Positions 28,387 to 37,397 of a stretch of DNA of 63,878 nucleotides are shown here, in pieces. The position numbers and the translations under genes are program-made. Source of the stretch: Bacillota bacterium (GTDB lineage Bacteria; Bacillota; Sulfobacillia; Sulfobacillales; JAIMBI01). The notes under the pieces are model-generated. The model did not search any database, was not told the DNA's origin, and saw only the letters and a program-made list of their open reading frames with translations. Within the stretch, counting starts at the first letter, position 1. Each line of letters opens with the position of its first letter. The stretch is taken from assembly GCA_021846565.1 (NCBI GenBank), contig JAJZWS010000012.1, positions 1 through 63,878 of the forward strand. The letters run 5' to 3'.

Positions 28387-29547
28387 ATGGCAGTCTGGTG
28401 GGGTTTGGTGCAAAACGAATGGCTGAAGTTTCGCAGGCGCCGCCGGGTGTGGCTGGGCGTGGGGGGTCTCGTGCTCCTGACGGGGCTTGTCACGATGTCC
28501 CAAGTGGGCAACATCCAGAACGGCAGCGCCGCATTCTTTGCCAAAAGCGACCGGGCGCAGATTCCGCAGCTTCAGGGCAGTCTGAAGCATGATCACGGGG
28601 CTCAGCGGGTGTCCGACCGGGTGATCCTGCTGCAGACGCGCTACGACCTGGCGGCGGTGACGGGGAGACCCCTGCCGCCGCTGACCCCTATCGTGCGGGC
28701 CACACGGAGCTGGGTGGCGGCGACCGCGAAGGGACCGCGCGGTGCCAACGGGTACGGCATGGCGGTGACCGCCTATAAAGACGCGCTGTACGCGCGCGCC
28801 CATCACCTGGAGCTGCCACCCAGCGCCATGCCGAAAAGCGGATGGTGGCTTGTAAACCAGGTGTTTACGGGGACGCTGTTGGTGCTGTTGGTGCTGCTGG
28901 TGGTCCTGCTCACGGCCGACATGCTGGGCATGGAAGCGGCTACCAACACCTGGAACCGGCTGTGGTTGGATCCGCCGCCGCGCCTGCCGCTCCTGCTAGC
29001 GAAACTGGCGCTGGCGCTTGGGGTTGCCATAGGCGTTCTGGGCGGCGCGGGGATCCTGCTGTTTGTGTCGGGTACGCTGGTGTTCGGTCCCCATGCTACG
29101 TGGGTGGTGAGCGAAATCACCTACACGACGGTCCTGGTGCACTACCCGTCGGGGGCCGTGCTGCAGCCCGTCATTCTGCATGCACGCGATGTCACGGCCA
29201 CCAGCCTGCAAAACCTGGACGTGCTGTCCGTGGTGGGGAGCTTCCTCCCGATGGCGGCCGTCGTGTCGGTGGCCGCCGCCCTGGGCTACCTGATTCACCA
29301 GGGCACCGTGGCTACAATTTTGGCAGCGGCCTTTGCCGCCACCCCCATCCTGGTGCTGGCCGGCAACGTCCCGCCGTGGATCGCGTGGCTGCCCGGCACC
29401 TACCTGGAGTTTGGACGGTGGCTCCAAGGGACCGTCCTCGGCTTGACTCCCACATTCAGCCCGGCGGCGGCGCTGGGCACAGCGCTCGCCTGGCTGGTGC
29501 TGGCGTGGCTCCTGGTGGCGTGGCATCAGCGGCGGGTGGAAGTGTAG
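28387..29547 (+). CDS. ABC-2 type permease, paralog 1
   Basis: This 386-residue membrane protein has the ABC-2 layout: a short basic cytoplasmic start (QNEWLKFRRRRRVW), one helix, a large extracytoplasmic loop to about residue 155, then five to six helices. It is clearly paralogous to the next gene: WWLVNQVFTGTLL and TWNRLWLDPPPRL match WWLVSQVFSGPLV and TWNRAWLDPPGRL. The ATG is behind GGGGAGGACGGACGCAGG. The substrate is unknown. Confidence 0.87.
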   Translation: MAVWWGLVQNEWLKFRRRRRVWLGVGGLVLLTGLVTMSQVGNIQNGSAAFFAKSDRAQIPQLQGSLKHDHGAQRVSDRVILLQTRYDLAAVTGRPLPPLTPIVRATRSWVAATAKGPRGANGYGMAVTAYKDALYARAHHLELPPSAMPKSGWWLVNQVFTGTLLVLLVLLVVLLTADMLGMEAATNTWNRLWLDPPPRLPLLLAKLALALGVAIGVLGGAGILLFVSGTLVFGPHATWVVSEITYTTVLVHYPSGAVLQPVILHARDVTATSLQNLDVLSVVGSFLPMAAVVSVAAALGYLIHQGTVATILAAAFAATPILVLAGNVPPWIAWLPGTYLEFGRWLQGTVLGLTPTFSPAAALGTALAWLVLAWLLVAWHQRRVEV

Positions 29548-29575
29548 CGGTCCCGAGCGGGGAGGGTGCGTGCGC

Positions 29576-30757
29576 ATGGGGATTGCGTGGGGCGCTCTGC
29601 ATAACGAGTGGCTGAAGTTTCGCCGACGGCGGCGGCTGGCGCTGGGCGTGGTGGTGCTGCTGGGGATCACGGTGACGGTGACGGTGGTGAAGGCCCAGCC
29701 GCTGGGACCTTTCTATAGTGCCCGCGCTCGGGCGGTATCCGCACGGCAGGAGGTCCAGTACCTGCGGGCAAGCATCGGCCACGACCGGGGAAGTGGAAAG
29801 CTGTTGGACCGCATGGATTTGCTGTCGGCCCAGTACGCGCTCGCCCGAGCCACCGGAGAGACGCCGGCGCCGCTCGGCCCCCTGGTGCAGGCCGCCCACC
29901 GCGTGATGCAGGCGGCCCACGGCCACAACGTGGCCTGGGCGCACTACGCCCAAGCCGTGACCGCGTGGAAGGATGCGCGGTTCGCCATTGCCCACCAGGT
30001 GGCGCTGGGTCCCGGACGCGACCCGCGCAGCGGCTGGTGGCTGGTGAGCCAGGTGTTCAGCGGTCCGCTGGTGGTGCTGTATGCCCTGCTGGCGCTCATG
30101 CTGGCCAGCGACGTGCTGGGGATGGAATTTTACACCCATACCTGGAATCGGGCCTGGCTCGACCCCCCGGGGCGCCTCGGGGTGATGGCCGCCAAGGGCG
30201 CGCTGGCCCTGGGAGTGGCGGCCGGCGTGCTGGTGGTCGGCGCGGTGCTTCTGTATGGCGCCGGCACCGCCGCCTTTGGCGCGGGCCACATCTGGGTGGT
30301 TTCCGAAGTGACTTACCTGCCGGTCCAGCTGCACTCCTACGAGGGCGTCGCCGTCGCGCCGTTCGCCTTTCCCGCGGTGCTCCACCCGAGCCAGGTGGTG
30401 CCCGCCACACTGTCCAGCTTTGACGTGACGGCGGTGCTGGGCACCATTTTGCCGCTGGCCGCGATCCTGGCGGCGGCCGCGCTTCTGGGTTGGCTGGTGC
30501 ATCAGCCGGCGGTAGTGGCACTCGTGGCCGCCGCGTTTGCGGCCGCCCCCAATATGACGCTGAACTATGCGGGCCAACCGTGGCTCAGGTGGGTCCCGGG
30601 CACGTATCTGCCGTTTGGCCTGTGGATGCACCAGGGAGCTGGCTTGGCGTCCACTTTGCCGGGCGCTACGCCTACGGAGGGGCTCTGGGTGTCCGCGGGG
30701 TGGATCGCGGCCTGCGCGGCCCTCGTGATGTGGCATGCGCGCCGCGTGGAGCTGTAG
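29576..30757 (+). CDS. ABC-2 type permease, paralog 2
   Basis: This is a 393-residue sister of the preceding permease with the same N-terminus (MGIAWGALHNEWLKFRRRRR), large loop and C-terminal helices. The ATG at 29576 aligns exactly with the start of paralog 1. A GTG two codons upstream is possible. The tandem pair behind one ATPase suggests a heterodimeric exporter produced by a duplication. Its stop faces the decayed toxin locus. Confidence 0.87.
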   Translation: MGIAWGALHNEWLKFRRRRRLALGVVVLLGITVTVTVVKAQPLGPFYSARARAVSARQEVQYLRASIGHDRGSGKLLDRMDLLSAQYALARATGETPAPLGPLVQAAHRVMQAAHGHNVAWAHYAQAVTAWKDARFAIAHQVALGPGRDPRSGWWLVSQVFSGPLVVLYALLALMLASDVLGMEFYTHTWNRAWLDPPGRLGVMAAKGALALGVAAGVLVVGAVLLYGAGTAAFGAGHIWVVSEVTYLPVQLHSYEGVAVAPFAFPAVLHPSQVVPATLSSFDVTAVLGTILPLAAILAAAALLGWLVHQPAVVALVAAAFAAAPNMTLNYAGQPWLRWVPGTYLPFGLWMHQGAGLASTLPGATPTEGLWVSAGWIAACAALVMWHARRVEL

Positions 30758-30772
30758 CGGGCCTTCCGCCTG

Positions 30773-31179
30773 TCAATAGGCCGCGGGCTCCACCGGCAGA
30801 CCCATCCCGCGAGGTCGGGGTCAAAGGCGAACTCCGCTGTGATGCCGGAGGTGCGGCGGCACCCCAACAGGCTTGCCCCGTCGGTCCACGACCAGCGCTC
30901 ACCGGCGAAGCGTGGCGCAGGTTTTGGACGCCGGGACCCAGTCCGGCCCACCCCCGATGACCTCTTGGAGACGCGGGGTCCACGGCCAGAGTCATGGCGT
31001 CGTGGAACGGGAGGGCCGCAAGGCCCATGCGGTCGCGGAGCAGGATGCAGCTTCCTACACCAGTGACCGGGCGCGACCCGCGATAGGTGCCAATATGCGA
31101 CGGGCTCTTGATGATGCTGGGCACGCGCAGGCAGGCGCGCCAGAAACGCGCGGGTGTCGATAAAGAGCCGCTGGCTCAC
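30773..31179 (-). pseudogene. Decayed VapC-type PIN toxin
   Basis: On the minus strand the locus starts SQRLFIDTRAFLARL, with the first PIN aspartate. It ends with WSWTDGASLLGCRRTSGITA and EFAFDPDLAG, the C-terminal PIN signature. Another frame closes with LPVEPAAY and a stop. Between them the sequence changes frame and loses the middle motifs, so the toxin is dead. Confidence 0.65.
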
Positions 31180-31189
31180 GGTCTGAAAG

Positions 31190-31449
31190 GGCGTGCGTCT
31201 CGAAGGCCGCCTTCGGCCGCCACCCAGTAATCATCATGACGGCCGGACCCTCGGATACTAGGCCGATGAGCTGGTCCATCGGGCCTGGGGCGACTTCCTG
31301 CGCCACCAGGCAAGACGCCCAAGCTTGCGGACCAACTCGGCTTGGGACACGTCCCGGCGCTGGCTCGCCTCGCTCAGCAACGTTTCCAACTCCTCCGTGA
31401 GATACGTCTGCTTCCGGACGAGGTGCATGAGAAGATCCCATGAGAACAT
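31190..31449 (-). pseudogene. Decayed antitoxin partner of the dead PIN toxin
   Basis: One frame reads MHLVRKQTYLTEELETLLSE and ASQRRDVSQAELVRKLG, like a ribbon-helix-helix antitoxin. After a one-base shift the neighbouring frame continues CLVAQEVAPGPMDQLIGLVS. It lies directly upstream of the toxin remnant in the usual antitoxin-toxin order. Confidence 0.6.
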
Positions 31450-31539
31450 TTGCGTGACAGCAAGCTGTTGTACGGGGACGTTGTCGACGGGGGAACAATA
31501 CGCCCGGTGCCGTGGCGATCCGCGCGAACTTCGCGCGGG

Positions 31540-31953
31540 TCAGGCGTCGGGAGTCTCCTGGCCCGGAGAACACGCGATGTGCGGCGCTGTCTGGAGGATC
31601 AGGGCGTCGGCAGTGATGAGGCGGATCTCTTCGGTTTCCGCCAAGGCCACGTACTCTGCATCGTACGCCGTGAGGCCAAGGAATAACCAGGGCACGATGG
31701 CCGTCAGCGGAGGCGCCTGCCACGTGAAGCCCATGCGATGGAGCTTGAGCGCCAAATCGGCCAGCGCCGCCGCAGGCCAGTGCCACCGACGGCCCGCCAC
31801 ATTCAGCATTTCGAGTTGGAGCAAAGGCGGTGCAATCACGACGAGACGACCGGCTTCAAAGGCGCGCCGCCAAGTGATGGCGTCGGCGGCGTCGGGTTGG
31901 TTGGGCTGAAACCAGTCCAAGACGACGGATGCGTCCAACACAGCTTCGATCAC
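31540..31953 (-). CDS. vapC: VapC family PIN-domain toxin
   Basis: This 137-residue PIN ribonuclease is typical of toxins that cleave tRNA or rRNA. Acidic residues of the site are visible in VLDASVVLDWF, LLQLEMLNVAG, LTAYDAEYVALAE and ITADALIL. It overlaps the upstream antitoxin by four bases (GTGA-type), which couples their translation. No frameshift is seen, so it should be active. Confidence 0.88.
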   Translation of the reverse strand: MIEAVLDASVVLDWFQPNQPDAADAITWRRAFEAGRLVVIAPPLLQLEMLNVAGRRWHWPAAALADLALKLHRMGFTWQAPPLTAIVPWLFLGLTAYDAEYVALAETEEIRLITADALILQTAPHIACSPGQETPDA

Positions 31954-32177
31954 CCGGTGTCCCGCATGGCCCGGGCCGCGTCGCCCGACCCGTATTGCGC
32001 AAATAGCTGATCGATCCGGACCAGGGTCTCCTTAACGTCCGGGTCCGAGCCCGCTCCCTCGGATTGAGCCACGTCGTGCTCTGCCAAAGCCTGCAGATAG
32101 GCGCTCCGCGACAGACGGAGAACAGCGGCCCGTCGGTCGACCTGCCGCAACACACGGGAATCCAGAGAAAGCAACAC
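31950..32177 (-). CDS. vapB: Ribbon-helix-helix-like VapB antitoxin
   Basis: This is a 75-residue protein. LSLDSRVLRQVDRRAAVLRL and SRSAYLQALAE fit a ribbon-helix-helix DNA-binding N-terminus, and the acidic C-terminal part should wrap the PIN toxin. It starts at a GTG with a weak ribosome binding site. An inverted repeat lies about 20 bases upstream and may be its autoregulatory operator. Confidence 0.75.
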   Translation of the reverse strand: MLLSLDSRVLRQVDRRAAVLRLSRSAYLQALAEHDVAQSEGAGSDPDVKETLVRIDQLFAQYGSGDAARAMRDTG

Positions 32178-32196
32178 TTTCAGGATAGCCAGCAGT

Positions 32197-32209
32197 ATAT
32201 CTTAGATAT
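32197..32209. promoter_or_regulatory. Inverted repeat upstream of vapBC
   Basis: ATATC-TTA-GATAT is a perfect 5-bp inverted repeat placed about 20 bases before the antitoxin start. Toxin-antitoxin operons are usually autorepressed at such sites. Binding is inferred only. Confidence 0.45.
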
Positions 32210-32299
32210 CCGACGTGCGCCAGCTGCACGGCCGCCTCCTCATGAGAAGCCGCCGGAAAAGACGCGTGGTCTCGCCCGGCGGCTGGTGCTGGGGTTCCC

Positions 32300-33925
32300 C
32301 TACGCGGGGGCGCCGGGCGGCAACACCGTCACCAGCGTGCCGTAGTGCACGTCGTGGTAAATTGTCGACGCGACCGCCGGCGGCACCTCGACACACCCCA
32401 GGCTCTGGGGGAAACCGTACGAAGCCCGGACAAATCCGTGCACGGCTTCCCCGCCCTTGAAGTAGTTGATCCAGTACACCGGGTCCGCGTACTTGCTGCC
32501 GTTGGGGTTGGTGCCCCGCATGATTTGGAACGGCAGGCGCTCGTAAATCGGGAACGTGCCCAGCGTTGTCGGCGTCAGGGGAATGCCGGTGTTGGTGGGG
32601 GTGGTCATGACGCGCTGACCGTTGACCCACACCTGGAGGGTTTCGGGCAGCGTCTCCGACGCCAGGATGTAGCTGTAGCCGTCGGGGCTCATCTGCTTAT
32701 TGAGCCAGGCGTGCTCTAAGGCGTACCACACTTTGCCCGTGGCCACCCCGGTGACCGCAAAGCCATTCACGCGCTGGAACTGCATCAGGGCCCCCTGGGT
32801 CATGGCATTGAAGACGCCGGGCTGCCAAAGCGCCGTGAGTGGGGCGGGCAGCGTGGTCCACCGCCAGCTGAAGCTGCCGGCGCCCGCCTGCCAGATGGCG
32901 GGCGAGTTGGGGTTCGGCGTGGAACCGGACTGCGGGGTCCATGTGACCGGCAGGTAGCCCAGCGCGGCGAGCCACTGTTGCATGCGGGTCACCGAACCCG
33001 GAGTGACCGTAGACTGGCCCTGCCATGATTTGGCCAGGTAGGTCCCACTCTTCGTGCGCGCTCCACGCGGTCCCCCGGGCACCGTCACACTCACGTGGGA
33101 TCCTGGCGGGAACCCCGACCCCGACGGCGTGAATTGGTACTGCGTGGGGCTCAGCGTCTTCCAGGCACCCGGCACGTTGGGGGTGACGGTCCACTGCGAC
33201 GGATGGGCATTGACCAAAGGCTGACTGAACTGCACCACCACGGACCCGGTGGGCGTAATGGTGGTGGCGTTGGTGGCGCTGGCGGTCAGATAGGCGGGGC
33301 TCTGCCACCGCACGGACAGCGTGGTCGTGGACTGCTCCCACGTCCGCGTGAGAGCTTCCAGCGTGATGCGTCCCGTTTGGCCGGGCTTTAAGCTCGCGTT
33401 GGACAGCGTGACCGGGCCGGTGTGCCACGTCTGCCAGCCCGTGGTGCCGCGCATCCGCCAGCGGGCCACCCTACCCCCCAAGGGTACCACCGTGTGCGCG
33501 CTGGTCAGGGCGCGCATCACGGCATATCGGGGGGCGGTGGGGGCACTGGGGGTGGTCACGGTCCATTGGACCGGCTGCTGGTAGCCGGGCAGCCACGAGA
33601 GCAGCGCCGGACCCGCCACCGTGGCGGTGACCGTCACCGACCGGTGGGCGGGCACCCGGCCGTCGGGCCAGATCCGTCCCGCCGTTTCGTGTGCAGCCAC
33701 CCCGCCCCCGGCCCAACTGAGCCGCACGTTGTTCACCGTGGCGCCCAAGCTGCCACTGTTGACACGGGCCAGTGCCTGGCCGCTGGCCGCAAGGCCCACC
33801 CTTGGGTAGCATGCGGCTCCTACGAGGACCACCACGGCGCCCGCGGCCACATAGGGCCACGGCCGCGACGATCCGCCGCGTACGCGCGCATGCCGCGCAC
33901 CCCACACCTGACTTCCACCTGCCAT
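32300..33925 (-). CDS. L,D-transpeptidase (YkuD) with beta-rich N-terminal region
   Basis: This is a 541-residue envelope protein starting at an ATG behind GGGAGGTTGGACG. A membrane anchor (PYVAAGAVVVLVGAACY) follows about 25 residues. Next come Ig-like/Big-type beta domains to about residue 300, then a peptidoglycan-binding-like segment (VTRMQQWLAALGYLP; GALMQFQRVNGFAVTG). The YkuD catalytic domain comes last, with the motif HGFVRASYGFPQSLGC (His about 496, Cys about 511). It should form 3-3 peptidoglycan cross-links outside the membrane. It neighbours a beta-lactamase-fold protein. Confidence 0.92.
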   Translation of the reverse strand: MAGGSQVWGARHARVRGGSSRPWPYVAAGAVVVLVGAACYPRVGLAASGQALARVNSGSLGATVNNVRLSWAGGGVAAHETAGRIWPDGRVPAHRSVTVTATVAGPALLSWLPGYQQPVQWTVTTPSAPTAPRYAVMRALTSAHTVVPLGGRVARWRMRGTTGWQTWHTGPVTLSNASLKPGQTGRITLEALTRTWEQSTTTLSVRWQSPAYLTASATNATTITPTGSVVVQFSQPLVNAHPSQWTVTPNVPGAWKTLSPTQYQFTPSGSGFPPGSHVSVTVPGGPRGARTKSGTYLAKSWQGQSTVTPGSVTRMQQWLAALGYLPVTWTPQSGSTPNPNSPAIWQAGAGSFSWRWTTLPAPLTALWQPGVFNAMTQGALMQFQRVNGFAVTGVATGKVWYALEHAWLNKQMSPDGYSYILASETLPETLQVWVNGQRVMTTPTNTGIPLTPTTLGTFPIYERLPFQIMRGTNPNGSKYADPVYWINYFKGGEAVHGFVRASYGFPQSLGCVEVPPAVASTIYHDVHYGTLVTVLPPGAPA

Positions 33926-34030
33926 CGTCCAACCTCCCATCCGAAACGACCCGGGAGCCTCCACAGCACGACACCCGACTCGGTAACACCTAAATTATAC
34001 CAGCCGTCCCATCGGGCTCTCAGCTTAACA

Positions 34031-35491
34031 CTAGTCGGGCGAGAGTGCGTTCCAAATCAGACCCGACACGGTATTGGCGGTATCAATTCCGTACTGCTCG
34101 CCCGGATCCTGATTCGAGAGGATCGCAATTACGTAGTTGCGACCCTGGCCGTCGACCCACCCGATGCTGTTGATGACCCACCCCGACGGACGCGGCAACC
34201 ACCCATTCTTTAACGCCACCGTGACCCCGTTGGGTACACCTCCAGTCACGCCCCACGCTTCCCAGCTCGTCACATTTTCCATAAGCGACAGCTCGTAGTT
34301 TCGCGAGGCGGCCGAAAGCTCCGGAGTACCATACGCCAGTGCCGACACCAGCTTCACCTGATCCGCGGCCGTAGTTTTGGTGAGCCCCCAGTACACGCTG
34401 GGGGTGGTGCTGTTCATCCCCAGCGCATGCACAAAAGACGCCACGGCCGGGGCGCCCCCCTCGGCGTTCCAGAGGGCCGTGGCGTCATTGTTGTTGCTGT
34501 CCTCGATCATAGGGACGGCGAGATTCTGTTGGGCGGTGGTAAGGGTGGTCTGCTTCGCCTGGGTCTGCTGGAGCAGCGTGCCCAGGATGGATGCCTTGAT
34601 GATGCTCGCGGTGTCAAACTGGGCGCCTCCGTTTATGGTGAAGCTTTGCTGGGTGACCGCATCGTACACCGACACGGCCACATCGCCCTGCCGACCGTCC
34701 AGGTAGTGCTGGATGGCGGCAGGCAGCGCCCCCATGCCCTGCGGGTCCAACAGCGCCTGGGCCGCCGTCACGGCGCTCTGCAGTTGGGTTTGGGCGTCCG
34801 TGAGCTGGCTTTCCAGGCCGGAGAGTTGGCTCAACTGGACCGCCGGCGGCTGTCCGCGGAAGGTTTTGACGGCATCCAGCGCGGTGTCCGCCGCGCTGGT
34901 GGACACCCCCAGTTCTTGCGCCTGGGCTGTGACGCCGCTTAAGGTCGCCACGCGGCTCGCCACGTCGGCTGGCACGCCGTCCTGCTCCGGACCGCCCGCG
35001 GCGGCCAGCGCCTCCACCTGGCTTTGGAACTGCGCCGCCTCTGCACTCCACCGGCTGGTCAGTTTGGCCAGCGCCGTGGGTGTGGTCGCCTGGTGCAACT
35101 CCTGTTGCCGGGACGTGCTCCGGCTGGCGCCAAATTGTCCCTCCACCTGGTTCAGATGCGCCAGCGCGGCGGTGGTCTCGGTCCGGGCGGCACTGGTGTA
35201 GTGGGCCATGACGGTGGTGGTTTCCGTGTCCAGATCCTTTATGGGTGCCGCCAAGTAATTGGGGATCCACCGACCGGGCACGGGGCCCCAGTGCTGAGCG
35301 GCCAGCGCTGCCAGGTGAGCCGTGACGGGCAGAAGGTCCTTGGCCGGCAGCCCTGCTTGGACGTCCCGATGCCACGTGGCCTCGAGGCGGGCGCGCTGAG
35401 CGTCGAAACTGGACGAGCTTTGGTGAGCGACTTCCGCGCCCACGGACCCCAAGAGCAGGACCGATGCCACTGCGCCGTAGCCCCAATGCAT
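34031..35491 (-). CDS. Beta-lactamase-fold serine hydrolase with coiled-coil N-terminus
   Basis: This 486-residue protein has a signal/anchor start (MHWGYGAVASVLLLGSVGAE). About 250 Gln/Ala-rich helical residues follow, probably a coiled coil. The C-terminal domain is of the class A beta-lactamase/DD-peptidase type. Motif 1 is TASIIK (Ser about 296, Lys about 299), motif 2 EDSNNNDA and motif 3 KNG in place of KTG. The ATG is behind GGGGGAAGCGGCT. It could be a peptidoglycan hydrolase or a beta-lactamase. The long helical arm suggests a wall or septal scaffold role. Confidence 0.85.
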   Translation of the reverse strand: MHWGYGAVASVLLLGSVGAEVAHQSSSSFDAQRARLEATWHRDVQAGLPAKDLLPVTAHLAALAAQHWGPVPGRWIPNYLAAPIKDLDTETTTVMAHYTSAARTETTAALAHLNQVEGQFGASRSTSRQQELHQATTPTALAKLTSRWSAEAAQFQSQVEALAAAGGPEQDGVPADVASRVATLSGVTAQAQELGVSTSAADTALDAVKTFRGQPPAVQLSQLSGLESQLTDAQTQLQSAVTAAQALLDPQGMGALPAAIQHYLDGRQGDVAVSVYDAVTQQSFTINGGAQFDTASIIKASILGTLLQQTQAKQTTLTTAQQNLAVPMIEDSNNNDATALWNAEGGAPAVASFVHALGMNSTTPSVYWGLTKTTAADQVKLVSALAYGTPELSAASRNYELSLMENVTSWEAWGVTGGVPNGVTVALKNGWLPRPSGWVINSIGWVDGQGRNYVIAILSNQDPGEQYGIDTANTVSGLIWNALSPD

Positions 35492-35517
35492 AGCCGCTTC
35501 CCCCGGTAGGATCAAGA

Positions 35518-35536
35518 ATTAGTACTTCGTACTAAT
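35518..35536. promoter_or_regulatory. Perfect 8-bp palindrome upstream of the beta-lactamase-fold gene
   Basis: ATTAGTAC-TTC-GTACTAAT is a perfect inverted repeat with a 3-base spacer, centred about 36 bases before the start codon. Such AT-rich dyads in an otherwise GC-rich region typify operators of TetR/MarR-like repressors. No regulator gene is adjacent. Confidence 0.6.
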
Positions 35537-35625
35537 CAACGTGGGGGGGAGGCGCCAGGTTGCGCGTGGGCGGGCGCGAGGTGAGGGAATCCAGCAAAAA
35601 CCCTGCCCATTGGACAAGCTGGGGG

Positions 35626-36384
35626 CTACACCATGGTGAGCCCCCCCGACGCCGATAAGACCTGTCCCGTGATGTACGCGGCCTCGGGCCCGGCCAGGAA
35701 GCACACCACACCGGCAATGTCGTCGGGCTCTGCCACGCGGCGCAGCGGGATGCGGCGAATCATGCGGTCGATGCGGGCCGCGGCGTCGGGGCCGGCCATG
35801 TTGTCCGCCAGCACGCGCGTGTTGGTGGGGCCCGGCGCGACGGCGTTCACGCGGATGGCGTGCCGGGCCATCTCCTGCGCCAGCGACTTCGTGAGGGCGA
35901 TGACGCCCCCCTTGGCCGCCGCGTATACGGCCTCGCCGGCCATGCCCACCCGGCCGGCGTCCGACACCACATTGACGATGGCGCCGCCGGTTCCCTGCGC
36001 CACCATGGCGCGGAGCACCACCTGCGTACTCACCACGACCGCGCGGAGATTGACCGCCAGCACGCGGTCCCAGTAGTCCGGTGCTTCATCCAGAAACGGA
36101 GTGGTGCGGGTCCACCCCGCGTTGTTGATCAGGACGTCCACCCCCCCCAGGTGGCGGAGCGCGTCCTCCATCAGGCCCCGGTTCGTCGCGGCATCGGCCA
36201 AGTCACCTGAGAGCGGTACGGCGGCCGCGCCCAAGAGAGCGGCGGCCGCCGCGGCACTTTCGGGGTTCAGCGCCAGCACAGCCACCCGTGCTCCGGTGGC
36301 CATGAGCCGCCGGGCCACGGCAAGACCGATCCCGTGCCCCGCGCCGGTGACGATGGCCCGCAGGGGATTGGGCGGTCTGCTCAC
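35626..36384 (-). CDS. Short-chain dehydrogenase/reductase (SDR 1)
   Basis: This 252-residue SDR is the last gene of the leftward catabolic operon. The cofactor loop TGAGHGIG, the NNAG motif and the YAAAK catalytic pair (with the preceding Ser in VVSDAG) are intact. The C-terminal ITGQVLSASGGLTMV is typical of FabG-like reductases. The GTG start overlaps the stop of the preceding CoA-transferase-like gene. It likely oxidises or reduces a hydroxy/keto-acyl-CoA. Confidence 0.88.
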   Translation of the reverse strand: MSRPPNPLRAIVTGAGHGIGLAVARRLMATGARVAVLALNPESAAAAAALLGAAAVPLSGDLADAATNRGLMEDALRHLGGVDVLINNAGWTRTTPFLDEAPDYWDRVLAVNLRAVVVSTQVVLRAMVAQGTGGAIVNVVSDAGRVGMAGEAVYAAAKGGVIALTKSLAQEMARHAIRVNAVAPGPTNTRVLADNMAGPDAAARIDRMIRRIPLRRVAEPDDIAGVVCFLAGPEAAYITGQVLSASGGLTMV

Positions 36385-37328
36385 CGGGACCGGCGGTGCG
36401 GCCAGACGGCGGCATGCAGCGCCTGCCGTTCCCGCTCGTAGATGTTCACCAACCCCTCCGCCGCAGCACGCCCGGACAGAAACTCCAGCTTGCGCACGTC
36501 CAAGGGGTCGGCCGCCCGAATCAGGGCCAGCTCGGCGGCCGTCGGCTCGGTGGTGGTGGGCACCGGATCGGGCAACGCCACGGGAAACGGCGTGGCCTCG
36601 GCCACCGTGGCGGCGGTGACGCCGGGATGGAGACTCACCACCGCGAGCGTGTGCTCCGGACCGTTCCAGTCAAACACCCCTAGGTTGGTCACCAGCAGGG
36701 TGGGGGATCCCGGTTGCCCCAACTCCCGCATCCGGTCTGGCCCGTACCCAGCGCCGCTTCGGAAGTCCACCTGCGCCACCACGGACCGGGGGGTGTGGCT
36801 GGTGACGTAGTACAAAATTTGCGACAGGTGGCTGGTGTCTTCGGGAATCCCCCGCGACCCCACTAATGCCACTTTGGGGTGGTCCCAGGGGCCAATCGCG
36901 GTGATGTTCACGTGGCCGTGCCGGTCCACCTGAGCGGGGTTGATCCAGATCCGAAACCGGTCCAAAAAGATGGCGTCGAAAATGTCCTCCATCGTGAGGG
37001 GAATGCCCTGTTGCGCGTCCGTGAGAAATTGGCCCAGCGTGAGCGTGGGAATGGGCGCCACCTCCATCCCGGATTCGGGCGTGGACAGCACCGCCAAATC
37101 CGGCGCGTGGGTGCGCTTGGCCAGGTGAGCGGCCAGCGCCCCCAGCGCGGTGACGGAACTCACCAGCACTTCGCCGTGCAGTTGGCGGGCCATGACCGTG
37201 ATCATGAGCTCGTCCATGGTATAGCTGGTGTCCTTGGTGGGGGTGGGGCTTAGCTGCGTCGACGCCCCGAGCGGGCCGCCAGCCGCGGCAGTCGTCCCCG
37301 GACGCTCTTGGGAACTCCGGTCTGACAT
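36381..37328 (-). CDS. CoA-transferase-family beta subunit, IpdB-like
   Basis: This 315-residue CoA transferase family I beta subunit is most like IpdB of the steroid CD-ring pathway. Conserved blocks are INPAQVDRHGHVNITAIGPW, VGSRGIPEDTSHLSQI, LLVTNLGVFDW and VVSLHPGVTAATVAEATPFP. IpdAB acts as a ring-opening hydrolase on a bicyclic acyl-CoA in actinobacteria. Here the substrate is unproven. The ATG is behind GAGGAGGAGTCACGGG. It sits next to its alpha partner and shows a Pro/Thr-rich N-terminal extension of about 35 residues. Confidence 0.85.
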   Translation of the reverse strand: MSDRSSQERPGTTAAAGGPLGASTQLSPTPTKDTSYTMDELMITVMARQLHGEVLVSSVTALGALAAHLAKRTHAPDLAVLSTPESGMEVAPIPTLTLGQFLTDAQQGIPLTMEDIFDAIFLDRFRIWINPAQVDRHGHVNITAIGPWDHPKVALVGSRGIPEDTSHLSQILYYVTSHTPRSVVAQVDFRSGAGYGPDRMRELGQPGSPTLLVTNLGVFDWNGPEHTLAVVSLHPGVTAATVAEATPFPVALPDPVPTTTEPTAAELALIRAADPLDVRKLEFLSGRAAAEGLVNIYERERQALHAAVWPHRRSR

Positions 37329-37397
37329 CCCGTGACTCCTCCTCTTAACTGGTCGCGCCCTCCGCGAGTGGTCGCCGTGCGAGCGGGCGCGGCCCGT

